Source of the DNA: Calamus simplicifolius
Lineage: Eukaryota; Streptophyta; Magnoliopsida; Arecales; Arecaceae
Reading direction: 5' to 3'
Length of the DNA: 64,000 nt
Assembly (NCBI GenBank): GCA_900491605.1
Contig: UESW01004768.1
Span: 582,449-646,448 of the forward strand
Position 1 is the first letter of the stretch. Each line of letters begins with the position of its first letter. The translations under genes and the position numbers were made by a program. Of this stretch, positions 22,384 through 32,584 are shown piece after piece. The notes beneath the pieces were generated by a model. The model saw only the letters and a list, made by a program, of their open reading frames with translations. It searched no databases and had not been told where the DNA came from.

Positions 22384-24405
22384 TGTTGGGAATTGTATCC
22401 TAAAGCCAATCAGTTGATGATTGTGCTAATGTAAATTGTATATAAATTGATATATTAATAAAAGTTATTTGGCAGTTTATTCATTACAAGAACATCTTCT
22501 TAATACTCCTGATTGTAATGAAGCCCTTAGGATCTTCCTTCACGATAAAGGAGGATTTATCTTTGAAGGTCCTCAAAAAGGTTCGCGACCAAATGATATA
22601 CTATGACAGGGCCATAGTACTATCAATTATAGGACGTTGTATATCATATTTGTTGGTTGTCCTCTTAACCAAGGAGTGTAGAGACACTGGTATGACATAC
22701 AGGTGAAAGTGTAGGAGTACATTTCACCGAACGTGACTCATTTTCGGATACTCTACTGTCAAGAGTTAATCCGAGAAGATATAGGTATAAGTATCCTTCA
22801 GACCTGAAGATCACAACCAGTGGCTTACAAGCAACTCATTGTACTTAGGTGCCGGACCACCTGGATTTCTAATCCAGCTACGAAAGGTTACTGGGTGCAG
22901 TCAAGTACTTGTGGTAGTCAGTTGTGGATCAAGATGGAATTTGACCTATCCCGTTAAAAGGAGAAATGCTTGTGTTTCAATTTAGCAAGACCTTGGCCAA
23001 GGCACTTCATGTGAAAGTCACATGATCACTAAAATTGAAATCACTTTATGGATTTGCTATTTAGAGTTGACAGGCTCTTAAGCCATCCTTAGCATTTGTG
23101 GTCAAGAGGATGAATTATACGGTAACTGTTTCTTAGGGTTCTTGGAGTTTGCTCGGCAACTCTTCGACCTATCCGGACGTCGGGTTCCATTGCTAGATGG
23201 GCACATCGATTAGTATAGAAAGTTGTTTCTATGCTACCGGCTTAGGTTCGAACCTAGAGAGTCACACGCATAGAAGTTTCCTAGGATGATCTATTTGCTG
23301 ATCAACGATTGAGAATCGTATATGATTTAATTAATCAATTTGATTGATTGAATTATCTCAATTGGGTTAAGTACAATTGAATAAGATTCAATTTGGTTTA
23401 AGTCTATTAGAAGGACTAGTCAATTTCAAATATTGATTTGAAATTAGACTTGATTTGGATTTAAATAGATTCAGGACTAGCCAAATTTGATTTGGGCTAG
23501 GACCATGATCTATGTGGGTTCAGTCCAATAAATTCAGATTAGCTTAAACCAAAAACTAAACCAAACCTCTCGCATAAGTCTGAGAGATTAAATTCATCAT
23601 ATAGAATTTAATGTCTTGCATTAATCTTCTCTAAACAATTACGTCGGAATTCTAAAGTGTTAGAATAAATGCGCCTCTTTGTATTAACCAAGCGTACGGT
23701 TTGACGACTCTTTGGTTTTTACCGAACGTCGGAATTAACCAAGCGCTACGGTTCGATGACTCTTTGGTTCTTTACCGAACGTCGAAATTAACCTACGGTT
23801 CGGCGTCTCTTTGGTTTTTGCCAAGCGGCGGAATTCTAAATGTTAGAATTTAATGGGCTGGCTAAAAAAGACTATAAATAGAGGACATCCCTCACCAGAT
23901 TACATAAAAAAAAAAACAACACACGATATGTCGTGAATTGATTTTCTAAAGAATTAGAATAGAAAATCCTGGTGATTCTGGTGTAGCGGAAGTGTGGAGG
24001 ATCTAGAAGAAGATTCAAGTGGGAGGATTCAAGATCAGCAAAGTCGTTTTCCGCGAGCTAGCACTCCCGGGAATCCGATCATTCGGGGCTTCGCGTGGAC
24101 GATACTAGAGGCCGGACGATTGAACGGCTGCAGAGCAAAAAGGATTTACCAATGTTCTTAAGGTAAGTGATTTGATCCCTAGATCTTAAGGCAGGCTTCA
24201 AGATAAAGTATGACTTCTTCTTGAAGATCAAGATATGATCTTGATATTTTTATATGCATATTTTAGATCAAACGATCCTATATATAAGGCAAAGATATGA
24301 TCTTGATGCATGTTAGATAGATTAATATGTAATCTTTAAATTTCTGCATTGATAATTGTTATCAATTTTAAAACATGCATGCCTCGGAGATTGTTTCTCC
24401 CTACA
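22384..24405 (+). repeat. Copia-2 5' LTR, 2022 bp
   Basis: Starts TGTTGGGAATTGTATCC and ends TTTCTCCCTACA, two bases before the PBS. It is near-identical to the 3' LTR over long stretches (for example 22600-23560 against 30037-30995), with only scattered substitutions and small indels. It contains an internal minisatellite at about 23676-23830. Confidence 0.95.
23676..23830 (+). repeat. Minisatellite inside the Copia-2 LTR
   Basis: About three copies of a roughly 50 bp unit built on AATTAACCAAGCG, TACGGTT, CTCTTTGGTT and TTACCGAACGTCG. The 3' LTR has the same array at about 31118-31250 with different small deletions, so this is the fastest-diverging part of the LTR. Confidence 0.8.
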
Positions 24406-24407
24406 AA

Positions 24408-24420
24408 TGGTATCAGAGCC
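24408..24420 (+). other. Copia-2 primer-binding site
   Basis: TGGTATCAGAGCC two bases after the LTR; complementary to the 3' end of initiator tRNA-Met, the standard plant copia primer. Confidence 0.94.
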
Positions 24421-25974
24421 ATGGTTTCGTTATTGATCTAATTTATTGCATGTAAATTAATGCTCCTATTAGTCTATTCGGTCACAGATGGATTGAAAAT
24501 CCAAATTACCCATTCAATGAGGTATTCTGTGACATATTGCCGTGATAATTTAAATTGATCTTTGGCTTCAAAACACTGATTACACACACTCTCAAAATAT
24601 GTTTTATATTTGATACATATTGATGTTGTATAAAAATATGATATTTGCATGTTTAGTATAAAACATAGATATGATATATGATGGCATGATGTCTATGTTA
24701 TGAAACATACAAATATTTATGAGAGTTTAATTTGAATGTCAAATATTAATTCATAATCTCTTTAGATATGATCTAAATATAGGAATTATGAGTAGTAACA
24801 TAATGTGATGCTTGATTGAAATATATGACATGTAAACATGAAATATATTTAATCCTTTGGGTTAGCTAAATCGGGTCCATAAAGGGTTAGACCCTAAGGT
24901 TTAAATCAACTGGACTAAAGAGTATTTGATCAAATCTAATTAGATTAGGTTAAGAATGCTCTAAATCAAACAATAGTTGTAGTTGATCATGTCCTTCTCT
25001 TTGATTAAACCAAATGGAAGTAGATTAGGCTCCGTGGTTGAGCATGAATCTCTTAGATGGTCAAATCAGAATTGGTTAACCATATGATGTCAAGGTGAGT
25101 TGGCAAGTTGCTCTAGGATCAACGATCGAATGGTTTTTAATTGGGAGCTACTCGTATTGATGCGTCTTTAACGAGTTAATGGCATATCCCTCCCATCGAT
25201 CTCACTCACCTGGTCAATGTGGTGAACCATTTATGATTCAGATCATTTACCTGATTCGGGTTGACCCATGCCTGTAAGGAAATCAGTCTGACTGATTTAG
25301 GTGCCACTTAACCTGACTTAATCTTGTTTCATTCTACCGATTTCATAGATTCAGTGGGAGAACTTGATTAGTCAATTTATCTTCATATTATTAAAATCCT
25401 CTAAAATTATTAGGTCCTTAAAATGAAATAGTTATATGATAACTAGATCATAGCCTCCCATTAAGGTGGGTGATAATGAGTCCGATGTCTTGATAATCAT
25501 TGGAGGCACTCCATGCCTGGTGCTTGTCAACCATCGGAATTATCATTCATTATATGATAAGTCAGCGTAACTATTAAATAGACAGTCAGGTGAGCCGAGC
25601 TTCACTCGGGCTTGGTTGTCTATTGATAGGTTACACTGATTATATCATTTAATGGTTGGACCTAACCAGAACTTTCAGTGGAGGCACTTCATGCCTGCTG
25701 AAGAGGTACATGGGGCAAAACTGAACACTAAGAATTGTTTGGGGAAACAATTGGTTTTGAACCTACTCTTAGATGCATATGGGTTAGCCAAGCTTCACTT
25801 GGGCCTGTATGTAGTTTATGTAGATCTTAGTGCCCGCTAAAGAATTAAGAATAATTCTTCGAATTGGGGTGTAGAGGCTGCCAATTTGAACAAAATAGTG
25901 GGAGAATCTTTAGACTAAAGTCCAAGTCTTTAGACTGAATCAATTTATATACTAATAAACTTTAGTTTTTCCTT
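24421..25974 (+). other. Copia-2 untranslated leader, 1.55 kb
   Basis: No sustained open frame. It contains imperfect direct repeats: TGGAGGCACTCCATGCCTG near 25502 and TGGAGGCACTTCATGCCTGC near 25679; also GCCGAGCTTCACTCGGGC near 25593 and GCCAAGCTTCACTTGGGC near 25786, each able to fold as a small hairpin (AAGCTTCACTTGGGCTT-like). The Copia-1 leader matches it in length. Confidence 0.65.
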
Positions 25975-26868
25975 ATGCAGAACATGGCCACTAATTTATC
26001 ATTAAGGTCCCTATTGGATAGTGACAAGTTGAATGGTTCCAATTTCAATAGCTGGTTCAGAAAACTTAAGATCGTCCTTGAGCATGAGAGGATTCTATAT
26101 ATTCTGAATAATCCTGCACCAAAGATACCTGATGCAAACACCCAAAGTTCTGAGAGAGACACTTATCAGAAGTGGCTCAATGATAGAACTAGCGTGCGTT
26201 GTATCATGCTAGCAGCAATGAACGATGAATTCGGTCGCCGGTTCGAGAATGCTCAGCCAGAAGAAATCATTCAAGCGTTGAATGAATCTTTCGGCACACC
26301 CGACGATGTTGAAAGGCACAAGACTAGTTGTGCTATTTTCAATGCTCGAATGAGGGATGGATCTCCTGTCACTGATCATGTATTGTACATGATCGAGAAG
26401 ATAGAACTCCTAAGCAAGCTCGGCTTTCCCTTACATGAGCAGTTGGGAAAAGATGCGATCCTGAATTCCTTGCCTCCATCCTTCCGACCTTTCCTTACTC
26501 ATTTTCGAATGACAAAGCCTGCAGTCAACTACCACGGTTTGTTGGGGTTGTTACAGAACTTTGAGAAGGATAACCAGCTCTCTAAGGGTTTGGTTAATGT
26601 GGTTGAAGGATCTAAGGTAGGGCGTAAACCCTTTGGGAAAGGGAAGAAGAAAAAGAATAATAAAAAGGTGCAACATGCTAGGACATCTATAAGGGGTCAG
26701 ATGCAGAAGAAGAAAGTTGATAAAAGTCAAGCTGAATGCTTTCACTGCAAGATGCAAGGGCACTGGAAGAGGAACTGTCCTCTTTACATTGCCACACTTG
26801 ATCCAAACAGGCCAAAGAAGAAAAAGGAGCAAGATGTTGCTCAACAAGGTATTGATAACACCTTGTAA
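25975..26868 (+). CDS. Copia-2 gag polyprotein, open, 297 aa
   Basis: UBN2-type gag for particle formation. The N-terminus is MATNLSLRSLLDSDKLNGSN (Met at 25984, in a better ATGGCC context than the upstream Met at 25975), then SWFRKLKIVLEHERILYIL. The central helix-rich part has ALNESFGTPDDVERHK and LLSKLGFPLHEQLGKDAILN. A lysine-rich nucleic-acid-binding segment (KPFGKGKKKKNNKKV) precedes the CCHC zinc knuckle CFHCKMQGHWKRNC at about residues 260-273. The stop at 26868 separates it from the broken protease frame. It is the only uninterrupted retrotransposon protein in the window. Confidence 0.93.
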   Translation: MQNMATNLSLRSLLDSDKLNGSNFNSWFRKLKIVLEHERILYILNNPAPKIPDANTQSSERDTYQKWLNDRTSVRCIMLAAMNDEFGRRFENAQPEEIIQALNESFGTPDDVERHKTSCAIFNARMRDGSPVTDHVLYMIEKIELLSKLGFPLHEQLGKDAILNSLPPSFRPFLTHFRMTKPAVNYHGLLGLLQNFEKDNQLSKGLVNVVEGSKVGRKPFGKGKKKKNNKKVQHARTSIRGQMQKKKVDKSQAECFHCKMQGHWKRNCPLYIATLDPNRPKKKKEQDVAQQGIDNTL

Positions 26869-27410
26869 TTTTTCTATATGATAATCAGACCTGGGTATTG
26901 GGGGAGTTTTTAACATTTGCAATTCATTGCAGGGACTACAGGTCACCAGAAGATTTGAGGACAATGAAAGATTCCTAAATGTCGGATGGAAGATTAGTTC
27001 TACAGTTCTTGATAGTTTTGAAGTTTTCAATAGAAATGTCATTATACTAAATGATTGTCATTTTTGCCCAACGGTTGAACGTAATTTCTGTAGAAGGATT
27101 TCAATGAAATTTGGGAATGGTCACTGAATACTTATGAAATGGCATTTATATATTATCAGGTGATGTAGTGTACCCAAGTGCCCCTGAAAGTCCACACAGA
27201 TATCTTTGGGACGGCTGGCTGGGTCATATCAAGAACAGATTAAACAGGTTAACTCAGGAGGGCAGTCGAGTTGATGATTGTGAATCATTAACTACCTGTG
27301 AATCATGTCTTCTTGGTAAAATGACCAAGTCATCTTTTACTGGAAAAGGTGAAAGAGCCCAGCTATATCTAGTACACCTGTGGTGAGCACTTGTGCCAAA
27401 GGTGGATCTA
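26869..27410 (+). pseudogene. Copia-2 protease and GAG-pre-integrase remnant, active-site motif missing
   Basis: Protease-like text survives (LQGLQVTRRFEDNERFLNVG, then NDCHFCPTVERNF), but the segment just before it reads WVLGEFLTF. The DTG catalytic triad that Copia-1 keeps at the matching place (WVLDTGCGSH) is absent. Next comes the pre-integrase zinc region (27168-27386), YLWDGWLGHIKNRLNRLTQE and CESCLLGKMTKSSFTGKGER. Here the first histidine of the LWH.RLGH pattern is replaced by aspartate. Neither domain should be functional. Confidence 0.85.
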
Positions 27411-28842
27411 CTATAGTTTTTTACGCAGTTATTTACTAGGCTTACTGAAATTTGAAATGTTCTGAAAAATGTTCAAACTATATCATAAAGAAGTAGAAAA
27501 ACAAACAGGAAAATGTATTAAGACCCTTCGATCAGATCGAGGAGGCGAATACCTTTCCAATGAATTTGTGACATATTTAAGGGAGAATGGGATTCTCTCC
27601 CAATGGACTCCTCCTGGAACACCGCAACATAACGGTGTGTCGGAAAGAAGGAATCGAACTCTGTTAGACATGGTTCGGTCCATGATGGGTTTTGCAAGCT
27701 TGCCAATATCATTTTGGGGATACGCATTAGAATCAGCTTGTCATATTCTTAATAAGGTTCCAAGTAAGTCTGTTTCTAAAACTCCACATGAGATGTGGTA
27801 TGGACATAAACCGGTTATTACCTATCTGAGAGTCTGGGGGTGTCCGGCTTATGTGAAACGTGCAAAATCAGACAAACTTGAACCCAAATCTGACAAATAT
27901 TTTTTCATCGGCTATCCGAAAGAAACCAAAGGATATTACTTCTACAATACTGAAGAACAAAAGTTGTTCATTAGTAATAGAGCAGTTTTTCTTGAAAAGG
28001 AGTTCCTTAGTGAAGGAACAAATAGCTCTAATGTTGAACTTGAGGAAGTTCATCAAGTAGAAGGAACAACACAAACCAGTGAACCCTTAGAATCTGAGTT
28101 GATTAGATCAAACTCAAAACCCATTTTAGATGCACCATTAAGGCGATCTGGTAGAGTACCACATCAACCGGACAGATACTTAGGTTTCTTGGTCCAGAAC
28201 GATGATCCTGTTGAACTCGATGAGAACAACGAGGATCCGATCACCTATATGGATGCTATGCAAAGGACTGACTCTAATAAATGGCTTGATGCCATGAAAT
28301 CCGAACTTGATTCCATGAAGGACAATAATGTATGGACATTAGTTGACCCACCCGAAGGGATAAAACCCATAGGGTGTAAGTGGGTTTTCAAGAGGAAAAG
28401 AGGCGCAGACGGAAAGGTTGAGACCTATAAAGCACGTCTGGTTGCCAAGGGGTATCGTCAACGTTATGGTATTGACTATGACGAAACGTTTTCTCCTGTG
28501 GCAATGCTGAAATCCATTCGGATTATGCTAGCTATAGCAGCACACTTCGATTATGAGATTTGGCAGATGGATGTTAAAACCGCTTTTCTAAATGGTGATT
28601 TAGAAGAACAGGTGTATATGATACAGCCTGAAGGTTTTATATCTGAAGACGAGTCTAAAGTGTGCAGGCTACAGAAGTCTATTTATGGACTTAAGCAAGC
28701 ATCTAGGAGTTGGAACATACGATTTGATAAAGTGATCAAATCTTATGGCTTTATTAAGAATAAAGAAGAACCTTGCATTTATAAATGGGCTAACGATTCC
28801 GTTATTGTATTTCTTGTATTATATGTGATGATATTCTCTTAA
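27411..28842 (+). pseudogene. Copia-2 integrase C-terminal part fused to reverse transcriptase, truncated at the YVDD box
   Basis: 27411-27470 should hold the first two integrase catalytic acids but is scrambled. The open frame 27469-28842 begins inside the core: KQTGKCIKTLRSDRGGEYLS, NGVSERRNRTLLDMVRSMM and VWGCPAYVKRAKSDKLE. It continues into RT: WTLVDPPEGIKPIGCKWVFK, YKARLVAKGYRQRYGIDYDE, MDVKTAFLNGDLEEQVYM and SIYGLKQASRSWN. At about 28827 a one-base loss inside the YVDD catalytic box shifts the frame, and the ORF ends as LYVMIFS. Integrase and RT are both inactivated. Confidence 0.92.
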
Positions 28843-29806
28843 TCGGGAATGATATCCCTGCATTACAAGGAATAAAGACATGGTTATCATCACAATTCTC
28901 CATGAAAGATCTGGGAGAAGCATCATACATCCTAGGGATGAAGATCTATAGAGATAGATCTAAGAGGATGCTTGGTTTATCCCAATCTACGTACATTGAC
29001 ACAGTGCTAAAGAGGTTTAGCATGGAGAATTCCAAGAAAGGCTATCTTCCGATAGGCCATGGAATTCATCTTTCTAAGAAGGATTGTCCGACAACTCCTA
29101 ATGAAAGAGAACGTATGAGTCGAATTCCATATGCTTCGGCAGTAGGATCGATTATGTACACCATGACATGTACAAGACCAGATGTGGCATACTCACTAGG
29201 AGTAGTGAGTAGATACCAATCTGATCCAGGAGAAAAACACTGGCAAGTTGTTAAGACAATCCTTAAGTATTTGAGAAATACTAAGGACCAGTGGTTAGTC
29301 TATGGAGAGTCTGATTTGAAACTTGTTGGATATACTGATTCCAGTTTCAATCAGATCATGATGATAGCAAAAGTGTATCGGGTTTCGTGTTTATCCTAAA
29401 TGGTGGAGCTGTTTGCTGGAAAAGTTCCAAGCAACATACAGTGGCAGATTCGGTGTGCGAGGCAGAGTACATCGCTGCATCAGATGCTGCGAAAGAAGCT
29501 GTGTGGCTGCGAAAGTTCATCTCCGAGCTTGGAGTGACACCTTCCATAGATGGACCAGTCCTGTTGTACAGTGACAGCACTGGTGCCATAGCTCAAGCAA
29601 AGGAACCACGAGCACATCAGCGCACCAAGCACATACTGCGCCGGTTTCATCTTATTCGAGAGATTGTAGACCGAGGTGACATAAATCTTCAGAAGATTGA
29701 TGGAAAGGAAAACCTAGGTGACCCATTTACTAAAGCACTCAGCATCAAGGAGTTTGACAACTATAAGTTGAAGATGGGTATTAGATACTGTAATGAGTGG
29801 CTTTAG
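28843..29806 (+). pseudogene. Copia-2 RT C-terminus and RNase H, two frames
   Basis: 28902-29399 continues RT: MKDLGEASYILGMKIYRDRS, GLSQSTYIDTVLKRFSME, then RIPYASAVGSIMYTMTCTRP and VGYTDSSF. A frame change near 29345 leads into 29387-29806: CWKSSKQHTVADSVCEAEYI (with an acidic catalytic residue), LLYSDSTGAIAQAKEP, RTKHILRRFHLIREIVDRGD and the C-terminal NLGDPFTKALSIKEFDNYKL. It is intact at motif level but cannot be made as one protein with RT. Confidence 0.9.
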
Positions 29807-29807
29807 G

Positions 29808-29820
29808 CTAAGTGGGAGTT
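29808..29820 (+). other. Copia-2 polypurine tract
   Basis: AAGTGGGAGTT-type purine-rich run directly before the 3' LTR at 29821, the priming site for plus-strand DNA synthesis. Copia elements typically have this type of tract at this position. Confidence 0.75.
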
Positions 29821-31846
29821 TGTTGGGAATTGTATCCTAAAGCCAATCATTTGATGATTGTGCTAATGTAAATTGTATATAAATTGATATATTAATAAAA
29901 GTTATTTGGCAGTTTATTCATTACAAGAACATCTTCTTAATACTCCTGAATAGTAATGAAGCCCTTAGGATCTTCCTTCACGATAAAGGAGGATTTATCT
30001 TTGAAGGTCCTTAAAAGGTTCGCGACCAAATGATATACTATGACAGGGCCATAGTACTATCAATTATAGGACGTTGTATATCATATTTGTTGGTTGTCCT
30101 CTTAACCAAGGAGTGTAGAGACACTGGTATGACATACAGGTGAAAGTGTAGGAGTACATTTCACCGAACGTGACTCATTTCGGATACTCTACTGTCAAGA
30201 GTTAATCCGAGAAGATATAGGTATAAGTATCCTTCAGACCTGAAGATCACAACCAGTGGCTTACAAGCAACTCATTGTACTTAGGTGCCGGACCACCTGG
30301 ATTTCTAATCCAGCTACGAAAGGTTACTGGGTGCAGTCAAGTACTTGTGGTAGTCAGTTGTGGATCAAGATGGAATTTGACCTATCCCGTTAAAAGGAGA
30401 AATGCTTGTGTTTCAATTTAGCAAGACCTTGGCCAAGGCACTTCATGTGAAAGTCACATGATCACTAAAATTGAAATCACTTTATGGATTTGCTATTTAG
30501 AGTTGACAGGCTCTTAAGCCATCCTTAGCATTTGTGGTCAAGAGGATGAATTATACGGTAACTGTTTCTTAGGGTTCTTGGAGTTTGCTCGGCAACTCTT
30601 CGACCTATCCGGACGTCGGGTTCCATTGCTAGATGGGCACATCGATTAGTATAGAAAGTTGTTTCTATGCTACCGGCTTAGGTTCGAACCTAGAGAGTCA
30701 CACGCATAGAAGTTTCCTAGGATGATCTATTTGCTGATCAACGATTGAGAATCGTATATGATTTAATTAATCAATTTGATTGATTGAATTATCTCAATTG
30801 GGTTAAGTACAATTGAATAAGATTCAATTTGGTTTAAGTCTATTAGAAGGACTAGTCAATTTCAAATATTGATTTGAAATTAGACTTGATTTGGATTTAA
30901 ATAGATTCAGGACTAGCCAAATTTGATTTGGGCTAGGACCATGATCTATGTGGGTTCAGTCCAATAAATTCAGATTAGCTTAAACCAAAAACTAAACCCA
31001 AACCTCTCGCATAAGTCTGAGTGATTAAATTCACATAGAATTTAATGTCTTGCATTAATCTTCTCCAAACAATTCCGTCGGAATTCTAAAGTGTTAGAAT
31101 AAATGCGCCTCTTTATATTAACCAAACGGTTCTCTTTGGTTTTTACCGAACGTAGGAATTAACCAAGCGCTACGGTTCGACACTCTTTGGTTCTTTACCG
31201 AACGTCGGAATTAACCAAGCGCTACAGTTTGGCGTCTCTTTGGTTTTCCAAGCGGCAAATTCTAAATGTTAGAATTTAATGGGCTGGCTAAAAAAGACTA
31301 TAAATAGAGGACATCCCTCACCAGATTACATAGAAGAAAAAAAAAACACACGATATGTCGTGAATTGATTTTCTAAAGAATTAGAATAGAAAATCCTGGT
31401 GATTCTGGTGCTAACGGAAGTGGAGGATCCTAGAAGAAGAATTCAAGTGGGAGGATTCAAGATCAGCAAAGTCATTTTCCGCGAGCTAGCACTCCCGGGA
31501 ATCCGATCATTCGGGGCTTCGCGTGGACGATACTAGAGGCCGGACGATTGAACGGCTGCAGAGCATAAAAGGATTTACCAATTTCCTTCAAGGTAAGTGA
31601 TATGATCCCTAGATCTTAAGGCATGCTTCAAGATAAGAAGTATGACTTCTTGCCTTGAAGATCAAGACATGATCTTGATAGTTTTATTTATATGCATATT
31701 TTGGATCAATCGATCCTATATACAAGGCAAAGATATGATCTTGATGCATGTTAGATAGATTAGTATGTAATCTTTAAATTTTCCGCATTGATAATTGTTA
31801 TCAATAATTTAAAACATGCATGCCTCGGAAATTGTTTCTCCCTTCA
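29821..31846 (+). repeat. Copia-2 3' LTR, 2026 bp
   Basis: Starts TGTTGGGAATTGTATCC and ends TTTCTCCCTTCA, followed by the TAGAT duplication. It differs from the 5' LTR mainly by small indels, concentrated in the internal minisatellite (about 31118-31250). Confidence 0.95.
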
Positions 31847-31851
31847 TAGAT
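31847..31851 (+). repeat. Copia-2 target-site duplication, right copy (TAGAT)
   Basis: Identical to 22379-22383 and directly after the 3' LTR. Confidence 0.95.
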
Positions 31852-32120
31852 GTATTAGCTTGGTGGAAGAGTGTTAGAAATCAATATCCTGTTATGTCTG
31901 CCATTGCACGGGATATTTTAGCTGTGCCGATATCCATAGTAGCATCAAAATCTGCTTTTAGTGCAGGTCGCGTGTTCTGGACGAAAAAAGAAGTAGGATG
32001 ATGAGATGCTTCTCTGCTTCAAAGATTGGTTGGATGCTGAGGCGATGCTTCAAGATAAAGGTGGACATGTCTTAACTAGCGAGGATGATGATGACATAAA
32101 TACAGTGATAAGTGAGTCAT
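31852..32120 (+). pseudogene. hAT transposase C-terminal dimerisation domain
   Basis: It reads VLAWWKSVRNQYPVMSAIAR, DILAVPISIVASKSAFSAGR and VFWTKK: the conserved hAT C-terminal (HATC) dimerisation region. Its frame joins directly to the left half once one TAGAT copy and Copia-2 are skipped (DEDQIESLD into VLAWW). After a frame shift near 31995 the last part reads KDWLDAEAMLQDKGGHVLTS and an acidic tail (EDDDD). The ORF called at 31816 is misleading, because its first residues come from the LTR. Confidence 0.92.
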
Positions 32121-32557
32121 CTTATTTTTATAATTATATATTTTTATTTTTTTAATTATTAAAGTGAATCATCTCTATTTTTTTCTCCTTTCTTATTATA
32201 TTCTGGAGGTCAAGCCTAGCCCCTCTCCCTTCATATACTATTTTGATTTTAAATTAATAAACTGGTAAGGGTCTATGCCAAACCCTTCATCATTAAGGTG
32301 GCTTCATATTAATAAATTTATTTGTTCTCAATAATTTTTTTAATTTATTAAAAAAATATTATGGGTCGTGTCGGATCACATGGGCCGGCATGGCCCAGGC
32401 CCACATGGGTCGTACCATGCCGGCACGGGCCCGACATGGGCCATGCCGTGTTGGGCCGCATTTTTTGAGCCCGACATGGCACAACTTAATGGGTCGTGCC
32501 CGGCACGGCTCGGTTCGTGCCAGGCCGTGCCGGCCCATGAGCGGCATGGCTCAGGGC

Positions 32558-32584
32558 GGCACAACCTAGTGCCCAACTCTACCG
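32558..32584 (-). repeat. hAT right terminal inverted repeat
   Basis: The reverse complement begins CGGTAGAGTTGGGCACTAGG. It pairs with 19989-20015. Subterminal GC-rich repeats (GGCACGG, GGCCCA) lie just inside. Confidence 0.7.

Larger units (their letters stand above)
22384..31846 (+). mobile_element. Copia-2: complete Ty1/copia LTR retrotransposon, 9463 bp
   Basis: 5' LTR 22384-24405, PBS 24408-24420, leader, gag 25975-26868, degenerate pol to 29806, polypurine tract, 3' LTR 29821-31846, flanked by TAGAT duplications. Gag is open, but protease, integrase and RT are all damaged, so this copy is non-autonomous. The gag and pol motifs resemble Copia-1 (same UBN2 gag, HWKRNC knuckle, WQMDVKTAFLNGDL), so both belong to one broad lineage, probably Angela/Tork-like (inference). 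Confidence 0.95.
19989..32584 (+). mobile_element. hAT DNA transposon (BED-finger type), split by Copia-2
   Basis: The left end reads CAGTGGAGTTAGGCACTGGG. The reverse complement of the right end reads CGGTAGAGTTGGGCACTAGG. About 21 of 27 terminal bases match as inverted repeats. GC-rich subterminal motifs (GGCACGGCCC and variants) cluster at both ends (19995-20175, 32355-32575), as in many hAT elements. The transposase pseudogene between them runs left to right. Without the 9.46 kb Copia-2 insertion and its duplicated target, the element would be about 3.1 kb. An 8 bp target duplication is not clean (GCACCGAA left; GCATCGGT a few bases inside the right flank, 6 of 8), so exact ends carry a few bases of doubt. 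Confidence 0.85.

Noticed and set aside
31816..31851. N-terminal part of the ORF at 31816 as hAT protein
   Set aside because: These codons lie in the Copia-2 3' LTR; only sequence from the target duplication onward belongs to hAT.
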